From Cladosporium sp. IMV 00045 (lineage: Eukaryota; Ascomycota; Dothideomycetes; Cladosporiales; Cladosporiaceae): a stretch of DNA of 16,731 nt. Where the stretch lies: the NCBI GenBank assembly GCA_001931905.2, contig MSJI02000309.1, positions 1 through 16,731 of the forward strand, in the 5' to 3' direction. Positions within the stretch are counted from its first letter, which is position 1. Each line of letters starts with the position of its first letter. A model generated the notes under the pieces. That model saw nothing but the letters and a program-made list of their open reading frames with translations, was not told the DNA's origin and searched no databases. Both the position numbers and the translations under genes were made by a program. Positions 9,332-16,731 of this stretch are shown here, in pieces.

Positions 9332-9728
9332 ATCTTCGAATTGCAAATCCTGAGTAATGGGAAGATTTTGTAGAAATACTTGACAAGATCCCAAATGGCA
9401 AGGCAGACTTGCAGTTGTTTCTCATAAAGGTTGTACATTTGTCCAGAGGCCTCATGTAGAGCAACGGACTTCAGCGCTAACTCCCTCTTAACTCCTCGTC
9501 CACAAGGTATGCAGGGTAGTCCAAGGGCATCTATACCTTGGCACTTCATGATCAATGAGATCAAGAGAGATCTGCAGGTTACGAGGATGAGCATCCATTG
9601 GGTGAACTATTATGACCGCATTACTGCATTATCTCCGACACCCCAGCCCTAGAACAGCTGACTAAATGATAACGTCCTCATTCCGTGACTATTCGTATCT
9701 TCATGCAAGGCTCAATGCCTGATTGCTT
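9332..9728. promoter_or_regulatory. Intergenic promoter of the SDR gene
   Basis: This 397 bp spacer lies between the SDR start and the stop of the Duc1-like gene; both genes are on the minus strand. The first 91 bp next to the SDR ATG have no minus-strand ATG. A dyad-rich segment at 9503-9541 is the only structured element I see. No gene fits here. Confidence 0.55.
9503..9541. repeat. Nested inverted repeat in SDR upstream region
   Basis: CAAGGTAT (9503-9510) pairs perfectly with ATACCTTG (9533-9540) across a 22-nt spacer. The internal CCAAGG (9521-9526) pairs with CCTTGG (9536-9541). The two pairings share the same right arm and are mutually exclusive. It lies about 172-210 bp upstream of the SDR start. 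It could be a regulator dyad or an RNA hairpin, or chance. Confidence 0.5.
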
Positions 9729-10985
9729 CTATAGAACGCCTGTCTTGCTGCCTCGTCTATCCTCTGTTGCGGTGTCTTGAAGCATTTGACGAACTTCGTT
9801 GGGTTGCGGCGTGACGGAATCATCTGCTGCTTCCTTTGGAGTTGTTTCTTGCGATTGCTGATCTGCGGACTTTTCATTCGCCGGCGAATGATATGTGTTA
9901 TTTTCGGGAACAGCGCCTGCCGAAGCATCGTGAAACTCGTCATCTTCCACAAATTCATCCCGTTTCTCCCCATCAAGATCTTGGGGAGGATCGCGAGGCG
10001 GGGGCTGGTCTCCAGTCCCGGCAACTTCACCTCCTATTGCTGCCTGCAGCGATTCATCGCCCTCTTTGTCCGCTTGCAGAGCCTTCTTCAGATCATCCGC
10101 CCAGAGCAAAGCGATATTGATATTGAGGTACACATCTCCAGTCTCCCTATTCTTGAAGACGTACCGAAGGCAGTGACTCTTGTTATCCACGTACTTGATG
10201 ACATTCAAGCTGAAACCCGGCAGCTTGAGCGCGCAGTTCCCGAAATCGAGGTAAGGGTTAAAGAAATCGACGTGGTACGCGCGCCCTCGCTGGAAAGTGA
10301 AGTTCTCGCGGTTCTTCGCGTCGAGGAAGAACTTGCGTCGCTTCTCGTTGTTCTCTGGTAGACCCAGTCTCTCTCGCTCTTGTTGTCCTGACCCGTCTGC
10401 GCCTTCGCGTGTGACTTCCTCTTCGCCCGGCTCGGGGAAGTCCTCACCGTCCTCGACCTTTTCTCCCAATCGGAATGCGAACCAACAACTCAGGCTTGGG
10501 CCGTACAGCCAAGGCTCATCGGCGTATGCGTCGCAGGATAGACCAGGATCGATAAAGTCCTTGACGATCTTGAATGCCATGTTGAACCCTGGAGGCAGTC
10601 GGTCACGCACCGGATGATCGAAGTCGTTTCCCCAAACGGTATCCAGACTGGGCAGATCCTGTTTCGGCACGAAAGTGAAAGCAACGCTATACTGGTCTTT
10701 CGCATGCCAAGGATCGTCGAAGTACGGGCTGGTGGAGGGACATCTCGAGGGCAAGCCGCGGTAGTTTCGTATGCGGACTTTCACCTTCGCTGTGATGAAT
10801 TCGTTTTCGATCGTCACCGCTTCTCCCGTGTTGACGGCGACTAGTTTGTGCGTCGACTTGTCGTACGAAGGCCCGGCGGTGACGACTAGGCGGTACTTCT
10901 CAGCTTCTTGGACGGCTTCTGGGTCGTCGGCGCTGCCTCTGCGGCTGGTTGCTGCTTTGAGCGCTCCTCGGAATGCGGAAGCCAT
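9729..10985 (-). CDS. Duc1 / DUF1769 cortex protein
   Basis: A single-exon protein of 418 aa belonging to the Duc1 (formerly DUF1769) family, named after fission yeast Duc1, a cell-cortex protein. Family hallmarks are in order: the Y-R-L-x-V-x-A-G-P-S strand near 31-40, SPYFDDPWH (86-94), YSVAFTFVPKQDLP (99-112), VWGNDFDHPVRDRLPPGFN (117-135), FKIVKDFIDPG (138-148), DEPWLYGPSLS (156-166), FQRGRAYHVDFFNPYLDF (231-248) and LKLPGFSLNVIKY (253-265). Residues ~176-216 are an acidic, Glu/Gly-rich insertion, and ~305-418 form a polar, acidic, presumably disordered tail. No signal peptide or membrane span is seen, so cortical placement would be peripheral, through lipid or protein binding. A minus-strand ATG 38 nt upstream at 11023 is out of frame, so the transcript either starts between them or is leaky-scanned. 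The gene is divergent from the F-box gene. Confidence 0.9.
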   Translation of the reverse strand: MASAFRGALKAATSRRGSADDPEAVQEAEKYRLVVTAGPSYDKSTHKLVAVNTGEAVTIENEFITAKVKVRIRNYRGLPSRCPSTSPYFDDPWHAKDQYSVAFTFVPKQDLPSLDTVWGNDFDHPVRDRLPPGFNMAFKIVKDFIDPGLSCDAYADEPWLYGPSLSCWFAFRLGEKVEDGEDFPEPGEEEVTREGADGSGQQERERLGLPENNEKRRKFFLDAKNRENFTFQRGRAYHVDFFNPYLDFGNCALKLPGFSLNVIKYVDNKSHCLRYVFKNRETGDVYLNINIALLWADDLKKALQADKEGDESLQAAIGGEVAGTGDQPPPRDPPQDLDGEKRDEFVEDDEFHDASAGAVPENNTYHSPANEKSADQQSQETTPKEAADDSVTPQPNEVRQMLQDTATEDRRGSKTGVL

Positions 10986-11139
10986 CTTGATGGCGTTGGT
11001 TGATACTCGGAGATAGAGGGCATTGTTTTCTCAGGGTCGCATTTGCATTTTATTCGTTCTGTGTGAGACAGTCCATGCGAGGACGTTAACGTGGGAACTT
11101 GGCCATGTACTTTTTGGAGAGGTCATCGTCGTGTGCAAG

Positions 11140-11147
11140 TGACGTCA
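11140..11147. promoter_or_regulatory. CRE palindrome TGACGTCA
   Basis: A perfect 8-bp ATF/CREB-type palindrome lies 155 bp upstream of the Duc1-like ATG and 774 bp upstream of the F-box ATG. The position best fits control of the Duc1-like gene by a fungal bZIP factor of the Atf1/AtfA class. This is an inference from the motif alone. Confidence 0.5.
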
Positions 11148-11168
11148 TCTTCACATGCGGATCGGCTC

Positions 11169-11177
11169 TATAAAAAA
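11169..11177 (+). promoter_or_regulatory. TATA-like box TATAAAAAA
   Basis: A good plus-strand TATA match with no ORF starting within the next several hundred bases; the F-box ATG is about 745 bp away. If it is used, it implies a long or spliced leader for the F-box gene, or a noncoding transcript. Confidence 0.3.
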
Positions 11178-11195
11178 CATGTACATGTACATGTA
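11177..11195. repeat. Tandem palindromic CATGTA repeat
   Basis: ACATGTACATGTACATGTA contains three CATGTA units and two overlapping TACATGTA octamers. It directly abuts the TATA-like string. The array is its own reverse complement over most of its length. Confidence 0.8.
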
Positions 11196-11920
11196 GCGAC
11201 GCATACGCGTAAGTTCAGCATGTCAAGCTCGTCGTTTCGCGGGTTGATGCAGGCGATGGAGGAGGCTTAGACGAATGCATCTCGTCGACGGATGCTTTGC
11301 CGAACATTCGCTTTCTGCGATCTTGCAGCACTTCAACATGGCCGCCTGATAGTGCCCAAAGCGAACTACATGTACATGCAATGTTCGACTGCACAATCTT
11401 GTGATGGCTTCCAAGATATAAGGTTTACGAAAACAGAAAACATAAACACCTAAAGTTTCGCATTTTCCCTGATATCTGAGGGCATAGAGCTGACAACAAT
11501 GTGTACGAACTTGAATGCAATTAATCGCTAGGCTATGAATGGGGGGTTTGTGCGGTTTGACGAGTTGTCTGATATTCACGACTACCAAGGCACCTATCAG
11601 ATTACGATCAGTGACGAAGTGAAGTGAATCGAAGTGAATGCACAGGTCGCTCCTTCCGTTGTCACATGAAAGCTACTCAGGCTGTTCTTTCCCTTTGCAC
11701 CTCGAACGAAAACCCATCTCTCGACCGTTCATGCTCTCTCCCTGACACTCGACTGTGCCTCTCTTTCACTCACCCACAACTAACGCAGACATCTTCGAAC
11801 GGCGGCATCTCATCACGTTAATCCATCAGCGTCCACAGGCGTTTCAGAAATTCCAACTCGCATACCGCTTCGAGTCAAATCATCAACAGCAAAAAGCCAG
11901 CCACAAACCAACAACAGCAC

Positions 11921-12760
11921 ATGGTGACGATGGACAACTCACCTCTCCGCCGCCTGCCACCGGAAGTGCGTCTCCGCATCTTCAAGGAAGCTCTCACCTT
12001 TGGCTACGTGTGCTACGACCTTCATGGTTATAGCAACCCTGTTGAGAGGTGGCGTGTGCACAAGCACTCCCCGCAGGATGAATGGTTCGATAACTGCGAG
12101 TATATCGATACAGGCGATCCTTGCCTCAAAGAACTCCTGAGCCTTTTGCTTGTTTGCAAGGAGATACGCCAGGAGAGCGCAAGCCTGGTTCTCGAGGCCA
12201 ATACCTTACATATGCATATCACCAAATGGAGCGAGCGAGAGGAATACGCCCTCGCTGCCATCCCGGATGTATTTCGCTCGAATCAAGCACGTGTCCGCTT
12301 ACGGCTGGATTTGGTTCCTTCAGCGACGTCCTTATGGTTACCCAGAGAGCCCCTTGACGCTGAACGAAAGGCAAATCTGAACGCAAGCGTAGGGCGAATC
12401 TGTCGCAGCCTGTATCCTGGCACGCTGACCATTGTCTTCCGCGTTCTTGGGGGACTGTCGCTGTGTGAATGCCCGGAGTTGGATATCGATGATATCCGAA
12501 AACCATTCTACAGATTCGAACTACGAGCCAACGATGACGGTGCAGGCCTAGTGATTCTCAAGACGACCTTCGCTTGGAGAAAAAGAGAAATCCAGGAATA
12601 CCCAGCACACGAGCCTTTGTGCTCCTCCGAGAAAGACGAAGTGAAAGATATGCAAGAGGCGACGTCCGTTGCCGAAGGGCTCATGCGTAGCCTTGAGGAG
12701 GCGTACAGCGAGGCAGCATCGAACAATGGCAACTCAGCGGGCCCGGCGATTGCTGAGTGA
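11921..12760 (+). CDS. F-box-like protein (orphan adaptor)
   Basis: A single-exon protein of 279 aa. RRLPPEVRLRIFKEAL (10-25) is an F-box/2EXR-type N-terminal motif of the kind that binds Skp1 in SCF ubiquitin ligases. It is followed at 73-98 by LLSLLLVCKEIRQESASLVL and a Leu/His segment, the pattern common to many lineage-expanded fungal F-box-like proteins in which a second helix ends in an E-A-x-x-x-hydrophobic stretch. The C-terminal half has no recognisable substrate-binding repeats (no WD40, LRR or Kelch), and the last ~50 residues are polar and Glu/Ala/Ser-rich. The start at 11921 follows a 187 bp ATG-free leader; a second in-frame ATG lies three codons later. No target can be named. 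A convincing orphan intron lies 180 bp beyond the stop. Confidence 0.72.
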   Translation: MVTMDNSPLRRLPPEVRLRIFKEALTFGYVCYDLHGYSNPVERWRVHKHSPQDEWFDNCEYIDTGDPCLKELLSLLLVCKEIRQESASLVLEANTLHMHITKWSEREEYALAAIPDVFRSNQARVRLRLDLVPSATSLWLPREPLDAERKANLNASVGRICRSLYPGTLTIVFRVLGGLSLCECPELDIDDIRKPFYRFELRANDDGAGLVILKTTFAWRKREIQEYPAHEPLCSSEKDEVKDMQEATSVAEGLMRSLEEAYSEAASNNGNSAGPAIAE

Positions 12761-12939
12761 ATGAAAATTGCAAGGCAATGGGAAAGGTACAGGTCGAGTT
12801 TCCGGAAATGTCTGGCCACATTACCCGCAACTGACAATGTCTTCTCTTCAAGACAGCAAATGGAACAAGCAAGACTTTATACGTCGCATATCGGAGGATA
12901 CTTGACGTGACTCCCTGGAGGGTCTGAAGACGAATTGAG

Positions 12940-13022
12940 GTAAGTCGATACCCTGTGCAGACACTTGGGCGGGGCCGTCAGAGACTGCGTATCGAGTTCG
13001 GCGCTAACATTTGTTTGCTTAG
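12940..13022 (+). other. Candidate orphan intron (83 bp)
   Basis: The donor GAG|GTAAGT, branch-type GCTAAC at 13003-13008 and acceptor TTTGCTTAG ending at 13022 form a textbook fungal intron of typical length, with a branch-to-acceptor spacing of about 14 nt. Neither flank is clearly coding. It may be spliced from an F-box 3' UTR or from a separate noncoding transcript. Confidence 0.45.
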
Positions 13023-13086
13023 ATGTGAGCGAATCTCACGCTCAAGCAGCTCGTTGAGTGTTCTTCGGGCGCTGGTTAAGGTACTC

Positions 13087-13106
13087 TTTTTTTTTTTTTT
13101 TTTTTT
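13087..13106. repeat. T20 homopolymer tract
   Basis: Twenty consecutive T residues on the plus strand, followed by a T/C-rich stretch. It could act as a nucleosome-depleting element or a 3'-end feature. Length polymorphism and sequencing error are likely at this site. Confidence 0.9.
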
Positions 13107-13898
13107 CTCTGATACCAGTTTTCTCTCTTTCTTCTTTCTTTGTGGTCTTGCTTTGGAGTTACGGCGTTCGGTCGGAGCTCATAGTTGCCAGAATCTCTTG
13201 GAAAACTATCAGGAGCACAAGTGGAGAAGCTACGAAGCGTTGTGTTGGATTGAATTGTGCCCAGAACCATCCGATAAGCATCGAGGAAGCTTAAAACGCA
13301 GTACCTAGCTAGCTCGAGCGTCTGGGTGATGAGCGAAGAATGCAAAGAAATGTCACCTCGGTTTCATGGTGACCACAGGAGTGTTCTAGACAACTTCAAG
13401 CTGTGAAGACCGAGTATCAGAAGGTAAATGCCGTGTGCAGTACACCTGGATGGGCTGTATGTCGCCATGTTTCACTTGCCATGGCCAAACAGCCATGATA
13501 CGCGGCATGTCACGTCGAAACCTGCGCGTAGCCAGCACAGCGTTTGGTGCAGCCCAACGAGCGAATAGTGGACGTAGAGTGAGTATGGACAGTATCGCCG
13601 ACGCCGGAGTGTGGTGATGAAGAGCCGTGAGTAGTGAGATCATCAGCGAATGATGAATGAATGCGTGCATGGGTAAAGATGAGGTCGAGGCGGGTATGCG
13701 CGGATGAAGTCAGAAGGCAGGATGCCTGTCGAGTAGCGTGACGGAGGGCCAATCAATTGCCAGACGCTTAGACTTTTCTCCACGCGCTACTGTGAAACGC
13801 AAGGGGGGCGGCAAACGCGAAGGAAGCAGTGACAGGAAACATCATTCTCACAATCCTCTGCGTTTCCGGGGTTTGGTTGTTTGGAGGTTACCCTCATG

Positions 13899-14641
13899 CT
13901 GTGACAACTCACACAGAGTGTTCTGTAGGTGTTTCTTGTCTCTCTCTCTTCTCGTAGGTAGTCGTCACATTCTCCCTTTCCTCGCTCCAAGAAAGAAGCC
14001 TGCCTGCTAGTCATCATCCTCGCAGACCGCACTCGTGATCGTCACCCGGCCGTTATACCTCCTGATACGCGACCTCCTCCCCTTATACTACATGTAGATC
14101 CTCGCAACGGCCACTGCTGCTTCTTTCTCTTCTTCTCGTCACGACAGCACAGCACTTCTTCCCCTTGCAACATACTTCCACCTTGCAGCCCTGCGACTTG
14201 CGGCGTCCATTCATTCTTTCAAGGCCACCCTACCTTGTACTAGCAACACTTGCATTACCACTCTTGCGCATAGTTCGCCACCCTACCGTACACACACATC
14301 TCTGAGCAAGACGAGAAACACCATTAGGCCGGACCTGAACCCATTGGCAGACGCGCAGTCACCCGGCAAGAGAGAACGCGAAGTTCAGACGGGATCGGCA
14401 GACGAGGAAAGAGCGGTGCACTAGCAGAGGCTTTTGTTTGCACAACCAGAAAACCTCCGGCCTCACGTCGTCAGTCCACGTCTTCCCATCTTGACACGAC
14501 AAACAGTAGGCATTGACTGTCTGCAATATCCACTCCTTCATCTACGCCTTCGACACTCTTTAATTACACAGACAACCCGGATTCGGCGACCCACGGCCAC
14601 CACGAGCCACAACTCACCAATCAAATCACAACAAATCAACA
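13899..14641 (+). promoter_or_regulatory. Promoter and long ATG-free leader of the six-Cys gene
   Basis: Over 743 bp before the start codon, the plus strand contains a single ATG, the start-stop ATGTAG at 14092-14097. From 14098 to 14641 there is none, whereas the complementary CAT triplet occurs 11 times. The stretch is C/T/A-rich, like fungal 5' leaders. STRE-like CCCCT (14079-14083) and a weak TTATACT string (14083-14089) sit just upstream. I infer a leader of perhaps 500 nt or more. Confidence 0.55.
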
Positions 14642-15436
14642 ATGCGCATCAACGCGACACCTTTCGCGCTCCTCGCGCTCCCTGCTTTGACCTACGCCGT
14701 CTCGCTCAACGACTTCGTACCACGCGTCGAAAAAGTCTCCAGCGACTGCCGCAAGGTCTACCAGCAGAACATCCCGGATTGCTCGGAAAGCGATTTCACA
14801 GGCAAAGAATGCAGCGACTCCTGCGTGCGGGGTCTGTCATCAATGACAGGCTCCGTCAAGAGCGCATGCGGCGGCGAAGGAATCCTCGAGCAGAGCGACC
14901 GGGAGAACCAGAACGTCCTCGCCGCGTTTCTCAGCGACAACGGACCGCAGAGTCTGTGCAAGAATGCAGCAGCAGTCCTCGCGGAATCGCCCAGCTCGTC
15001 TGCTGCACCAACAAGCTCAGAAGAGCCTTCCACCACCCCTTCACCGACGCCCACATCATCTCCGTCTGCAGCATCATCCGTCGTGGACAGCACAGTGACC
15101 GCGCCAACGAGCTACAGCGACGTCCCCACCAGCCTCGCGATAGACACCAGCTCATCGCCCGCACCCACTGGAGCGGAAACCAGCACACCAGCGACCGAAG
15201 AAAGCAGCAGCGCCGCAACTTCAGAATCATCCCAAATCTTCGACGCGCCCAGCATGCCGCCTAGTCTTACCTCCTCAGCCAGCGGTAGCGAGCAGACCGG
15301 AGACGCAGGCCACAGCGGCGGCGGCAGCCCGTTCGACGCTGCTGGCAATGAGTTCAACGGCTCGGCGGCGAACACTTCTACATCTGTGGCAACAGTCGCA
15401 ATTGCCGCCATGTTGACTGCGATGGTGTGCTGGTAG
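14642..15436 (+). CDS. Ser/Thr-rich GPI-anchored secreted protein, six-Cys domain
   Basis: A single-exon protein of 264 aa. Residues 1-19 are a signal peptide with probable cleavage at LTYA/VSL. The mature N-terminal domain (20-~112) has six cysteines (C36, C47, C57, C61, C76, C106), with NIPDCSESDF, CSDSC and SLCKNAA segments resembling a common but unnamed domain of fungal surface proteins. It lacks the eight cysteines of a CFEM domain. Residues ~115-228 are a Ser/Thr/Pro/Ala-rich stalk expected to be heavily O-mannosylated. A hydrophobic tail (about 249-263) follows FNGSAANTS, giving a probable GPI attachment site at N239-S241. It is therefore likely a plasma-membrane or cell-wall mannoprotein with a structural, adhesive or host-facing role, which cannot be specified. 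The start is fixed by the signal peptide and by the ATG-free leader, and the AACAATG context is favourable. No introns. Confidence 0.88.
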   Translation: MRINATPFALLALPALTYAVSLNDFVPRVEKVSSDCRKVYQQNIPDCSESDFTGKECSDSCVRGLSSMTGSVKSACGGEGILEQSDRENQNVLAAFLSDNGPQSLCKNAAAVLAESPSSSAAPTSSEEPSTTPSPTPTSSPSAASSVVDSTVTAPTSYSDVPTSLAIDTSSSPAPTGAETSTPATEESSSAATSESSQIFDAPSMPPSLTSSASGSEQTGDAGHSGGGSPFDAAGNEFNGSAANTSTSVATVAIAAMLTAMVCW

Positions 15437-16731
15437 TGCGCCAGCATTGGTCATTGGTTGTTTGATTGTTTGACTTCGTTCCACGACGCTCGCTACGCTT
15501 ACGGCAGCTTGAAACTCAAGGAGCTTTTGTCTTCTTTTACAAGATACCCACAAAATGCCTGGATTAGATTCGCAAGGCATCGTTGATTTTCTTTCTTTTT
15601 CTTTCTTCTCTCATTTCATACTTTCTGTTCTTCCTTCGAGTTTGTCCTTGAGGGAAGCTTCTTGTTGGAAGTCTGCTTGCGTGTATGCGCTGTCTGGCTT
15701 TTCCTCACATCTCATTGTGTCTTTTCCCTTTCCCTTTCTCTTTTCTCTGTACACGTTGACGTCTACTGCGCTCTCTTAAAGCGTGTTGAACGAGTCGCGC
15801 ATCAAGGCCGACCACGAAGACAGACTAGAAGTCGATGGTTTGGTCGGGTACCTAGATACTGTAATTGAACCAAATCGAAAAATACATGTACTTGTGCAAT
15901 CAATGAGCTACTGTCAATTTCCTCATATTCACCCAAACGAGCGTGTTCGAATGCGGTCCTTTGCTATCCTGCTGCCGCGAGCTGGATTTCTCGTTACATA
16001 AACTCTTGCAAGGAAAACCGACAAGAAATAGGCGAGTTTCAAATGCTTCGACAAAGAACTTGGCGTGATTTCAAGCATGTGGCAAAGACAACAGGGATTT
16101 GTTTCCATGACATAGCTTCAAGTGAGGTGCAATTACAGCCAAACCAGAGGCTTTTGAATCGAATGACAAAAATCACACACTAATCGACCTACACTCGCTA
16201 TCTCCCTAGCTGAACTTTAGGATCTCTGCGGGCCCCACTGCGTTTGCCATTACAAACCCTGTGCTCTCGTGGCCATAATCTTTCGGAGTTCGAGAAAAAT
16301 TGTTCGCTAAGCTGCTTCATCCCAGCACAAACCCATGCACCTTGCCGTCACTCTGCAGGCATAGCGAATCTCTCGGCGAGTAGCCGATGCTCTCTCCATG
16401 TGTCCATCTGTGCGAACTCGGACAGCCAGCTTGATCTCCGAGAGCCTGGCGACAGCATTATTGAGTGGCCCAACTTTTTTTTTCTCGTCAGAATTTAGCT
16501 CTGGGCATGGGATACTCAATGCAGTAATTTATTCGGCCGTTTGCCCTGCCCTGAACCGAATCGCTCGGACTGGCTCGGATTGGAATGGGAGTGCTCAGGT
16601 CTCTAGAAGCCCCTTATCCGAGTGAATTACGATTATTGCGCAGCCATAACTATCGTCTTGTTTTCTCACATTGTCATTTTTGCCGGTGAATTCAGGCGAG
16701 AGCCAAACAAAAATCATATAATCAAATAATC
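15437..16731. other. Right-edge intergenic region
   Basis: No gene is supportable in these 1.3 kb. The first ~350 bp are the 3' flank of the six-Cys gene and include T/C-rich simple sequence (about 15583-15615 and 15719-15752). A TACATGTA palindrome lies at 15883-15890. The frame at 15783-16001 looks partly protein-like but has no ATG near its start, a stop immediately upstream and no acceptor. The rest is AT-richer with no convincing frame, repeat or RNA gene. Confidence 0.55.

Larger units (their letters stand above)
10986..11920. promoter_or_regulatory. Divergent promoter of Duc1-like and F-box-like genes
   Basis: A 935 bp spacer between divergent starts. It holds a perfect CRE palindrome (11140-11147), a TATAAAAAA string (11169-11177) immediately followed by a CATGTA tandem palindrome (11177-11195), a GTAAGT donor-like string (11209-11214) and another TACATGTA at 11367-11374. 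Next to the F-box start, 11734-11920 contains no plus-strand ATG, and about 11687-11765 is C/T-rich, as expected for the transcription start zone. The minus-strand frame at 11223-11588 has no recognisable content. Confidence 0.6.
12761..13898. other. F-box 3' flank and intergenic region
   Basis: No ORF here is convincing. The stretch contains the intron-like segment at 12940-13022, a T20 tract at 13087-13106 and a small hairpin (CATGGC/GCCATG at 13480-13497). A 22-codon ATG frame at 12837 is protein-like in composition but closes before the intron. A frame reading across 13190-13308 looks mildly protein-like yet has no ATG or clean acceptor upstream. The region probably holds the F-box 3' UTR plus distal promoter of the next gene, with a CCAATCA string at 13749-13755. 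Confidence 0.5.

Noticed and set aside
9332..9394. 21-residue N-terminal extension of the SDR
   Set aside because: The extension begins at TTG; the ATG at 9331 puts the Rossmann motif at its usual distance from the N-terminus.
13480..13497. CATGGC/GCCATG hairpin
   Set aside because: A 6-bp stem with a 6-nt loop is expected by chance and has no T tract or gene context.
14434..15264. 276-codon Arg-rich frame overlapping the six-Cys gene
   Set aside because: It starts at a TTG, lies in an alternative frame of a convincing signal-peptide protein and shows the basic low-complexity content of a shadow frame.
15940..15965. tRNA-like GTTCGAATGC string
   Set aside because: No matching A box, acceptor stem or cloverleaf could be built around it; other TTCGA strings in the window failed likewise.
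15783..16001. Partly protein-like 72-codon frame after the six-Cys gene
   Set aside because: It begins at GTG directly behind an in-frame stop, has no upstream ATG or acceptor, and its second half looks random.

Overview
This window looks like nuclear DNA of a filamentous ascomycete (Pezizomycotina), most likely a dothideomycete. That placement is an inference from protein flavour and architecture, and I could not test it by alignment. The genes are mostly single-exon and lie on both strands without operons. The one clear coding intron is short (59 bp), with a GTAAGC donor, an ACTAAT branch-type site and a CAG acceptor. Start codons are preceded by pyrimidine-rich, ATG-poor leaders. Gene families such as FSH1-type hydrolases, Duc1/DUF1769 proteins and GPI-anchored PI-PLC-like proteins are typical of fungi. 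I see no transposon, tRNA, rRNA, CRISPR array or bacterial-style element.

Layout, left to right: (1) 1-3158 has no gene I can support. (2) A GPI-anchored secreted PI-PLC-X-like phosphodiesterase (minus, 3159-4229). (3) A 1.46 kb intergenic stretch. (4) An FSH1-family serine hydrolase (minus, 5687-6433), divergent from (5) a COQ11-type mitochondrial atypical SDR (plus, 7209-8152, one intron). (6) Tail to tail with COQ11, only 78 bp away, an extended-SDR NAD(P)-binding protein (minus, 8231-9331). (7) A Duc1/DUF1769 cortex protein (minus, 9729-10985), whose 935 bp divergent promoter is shared with (8) an F-box-like protein (plus, 11921-12760). (9) 12761-14641 holds a textbook-looking intron not attached to any ORF, a T20 tract, and a remarkable ATG-free leader. 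(10) A Ser/Thr-rich GPI-anchored secreted protein with a six-cysteine N-terminal domain (plus, 14642-15436). (11) 15437-16731 has no supportable gene.

The genes do not form an obvious pathway. They are a mixture of cell-surface proteins (PLC-like, six-Cys GPI protein), mitochondrial or redox Rossmann proteins (COQ11, SDR), a hydrolase, a cortical lipid-associated protein and a ubiquitin-type adaptor. I find no convincing new multigene system. The best leads are regulatory: the strand-asymmetric loss of ATG over about 545-740 bp before the six-Cys gene with a lone start-stop ATGTAG; an ATGA stop-start overlap in front of the FSH1-like gene; an orphan intron downstream of the F-box gene; and a recurrent TACATGTA palindrome found only between genes.
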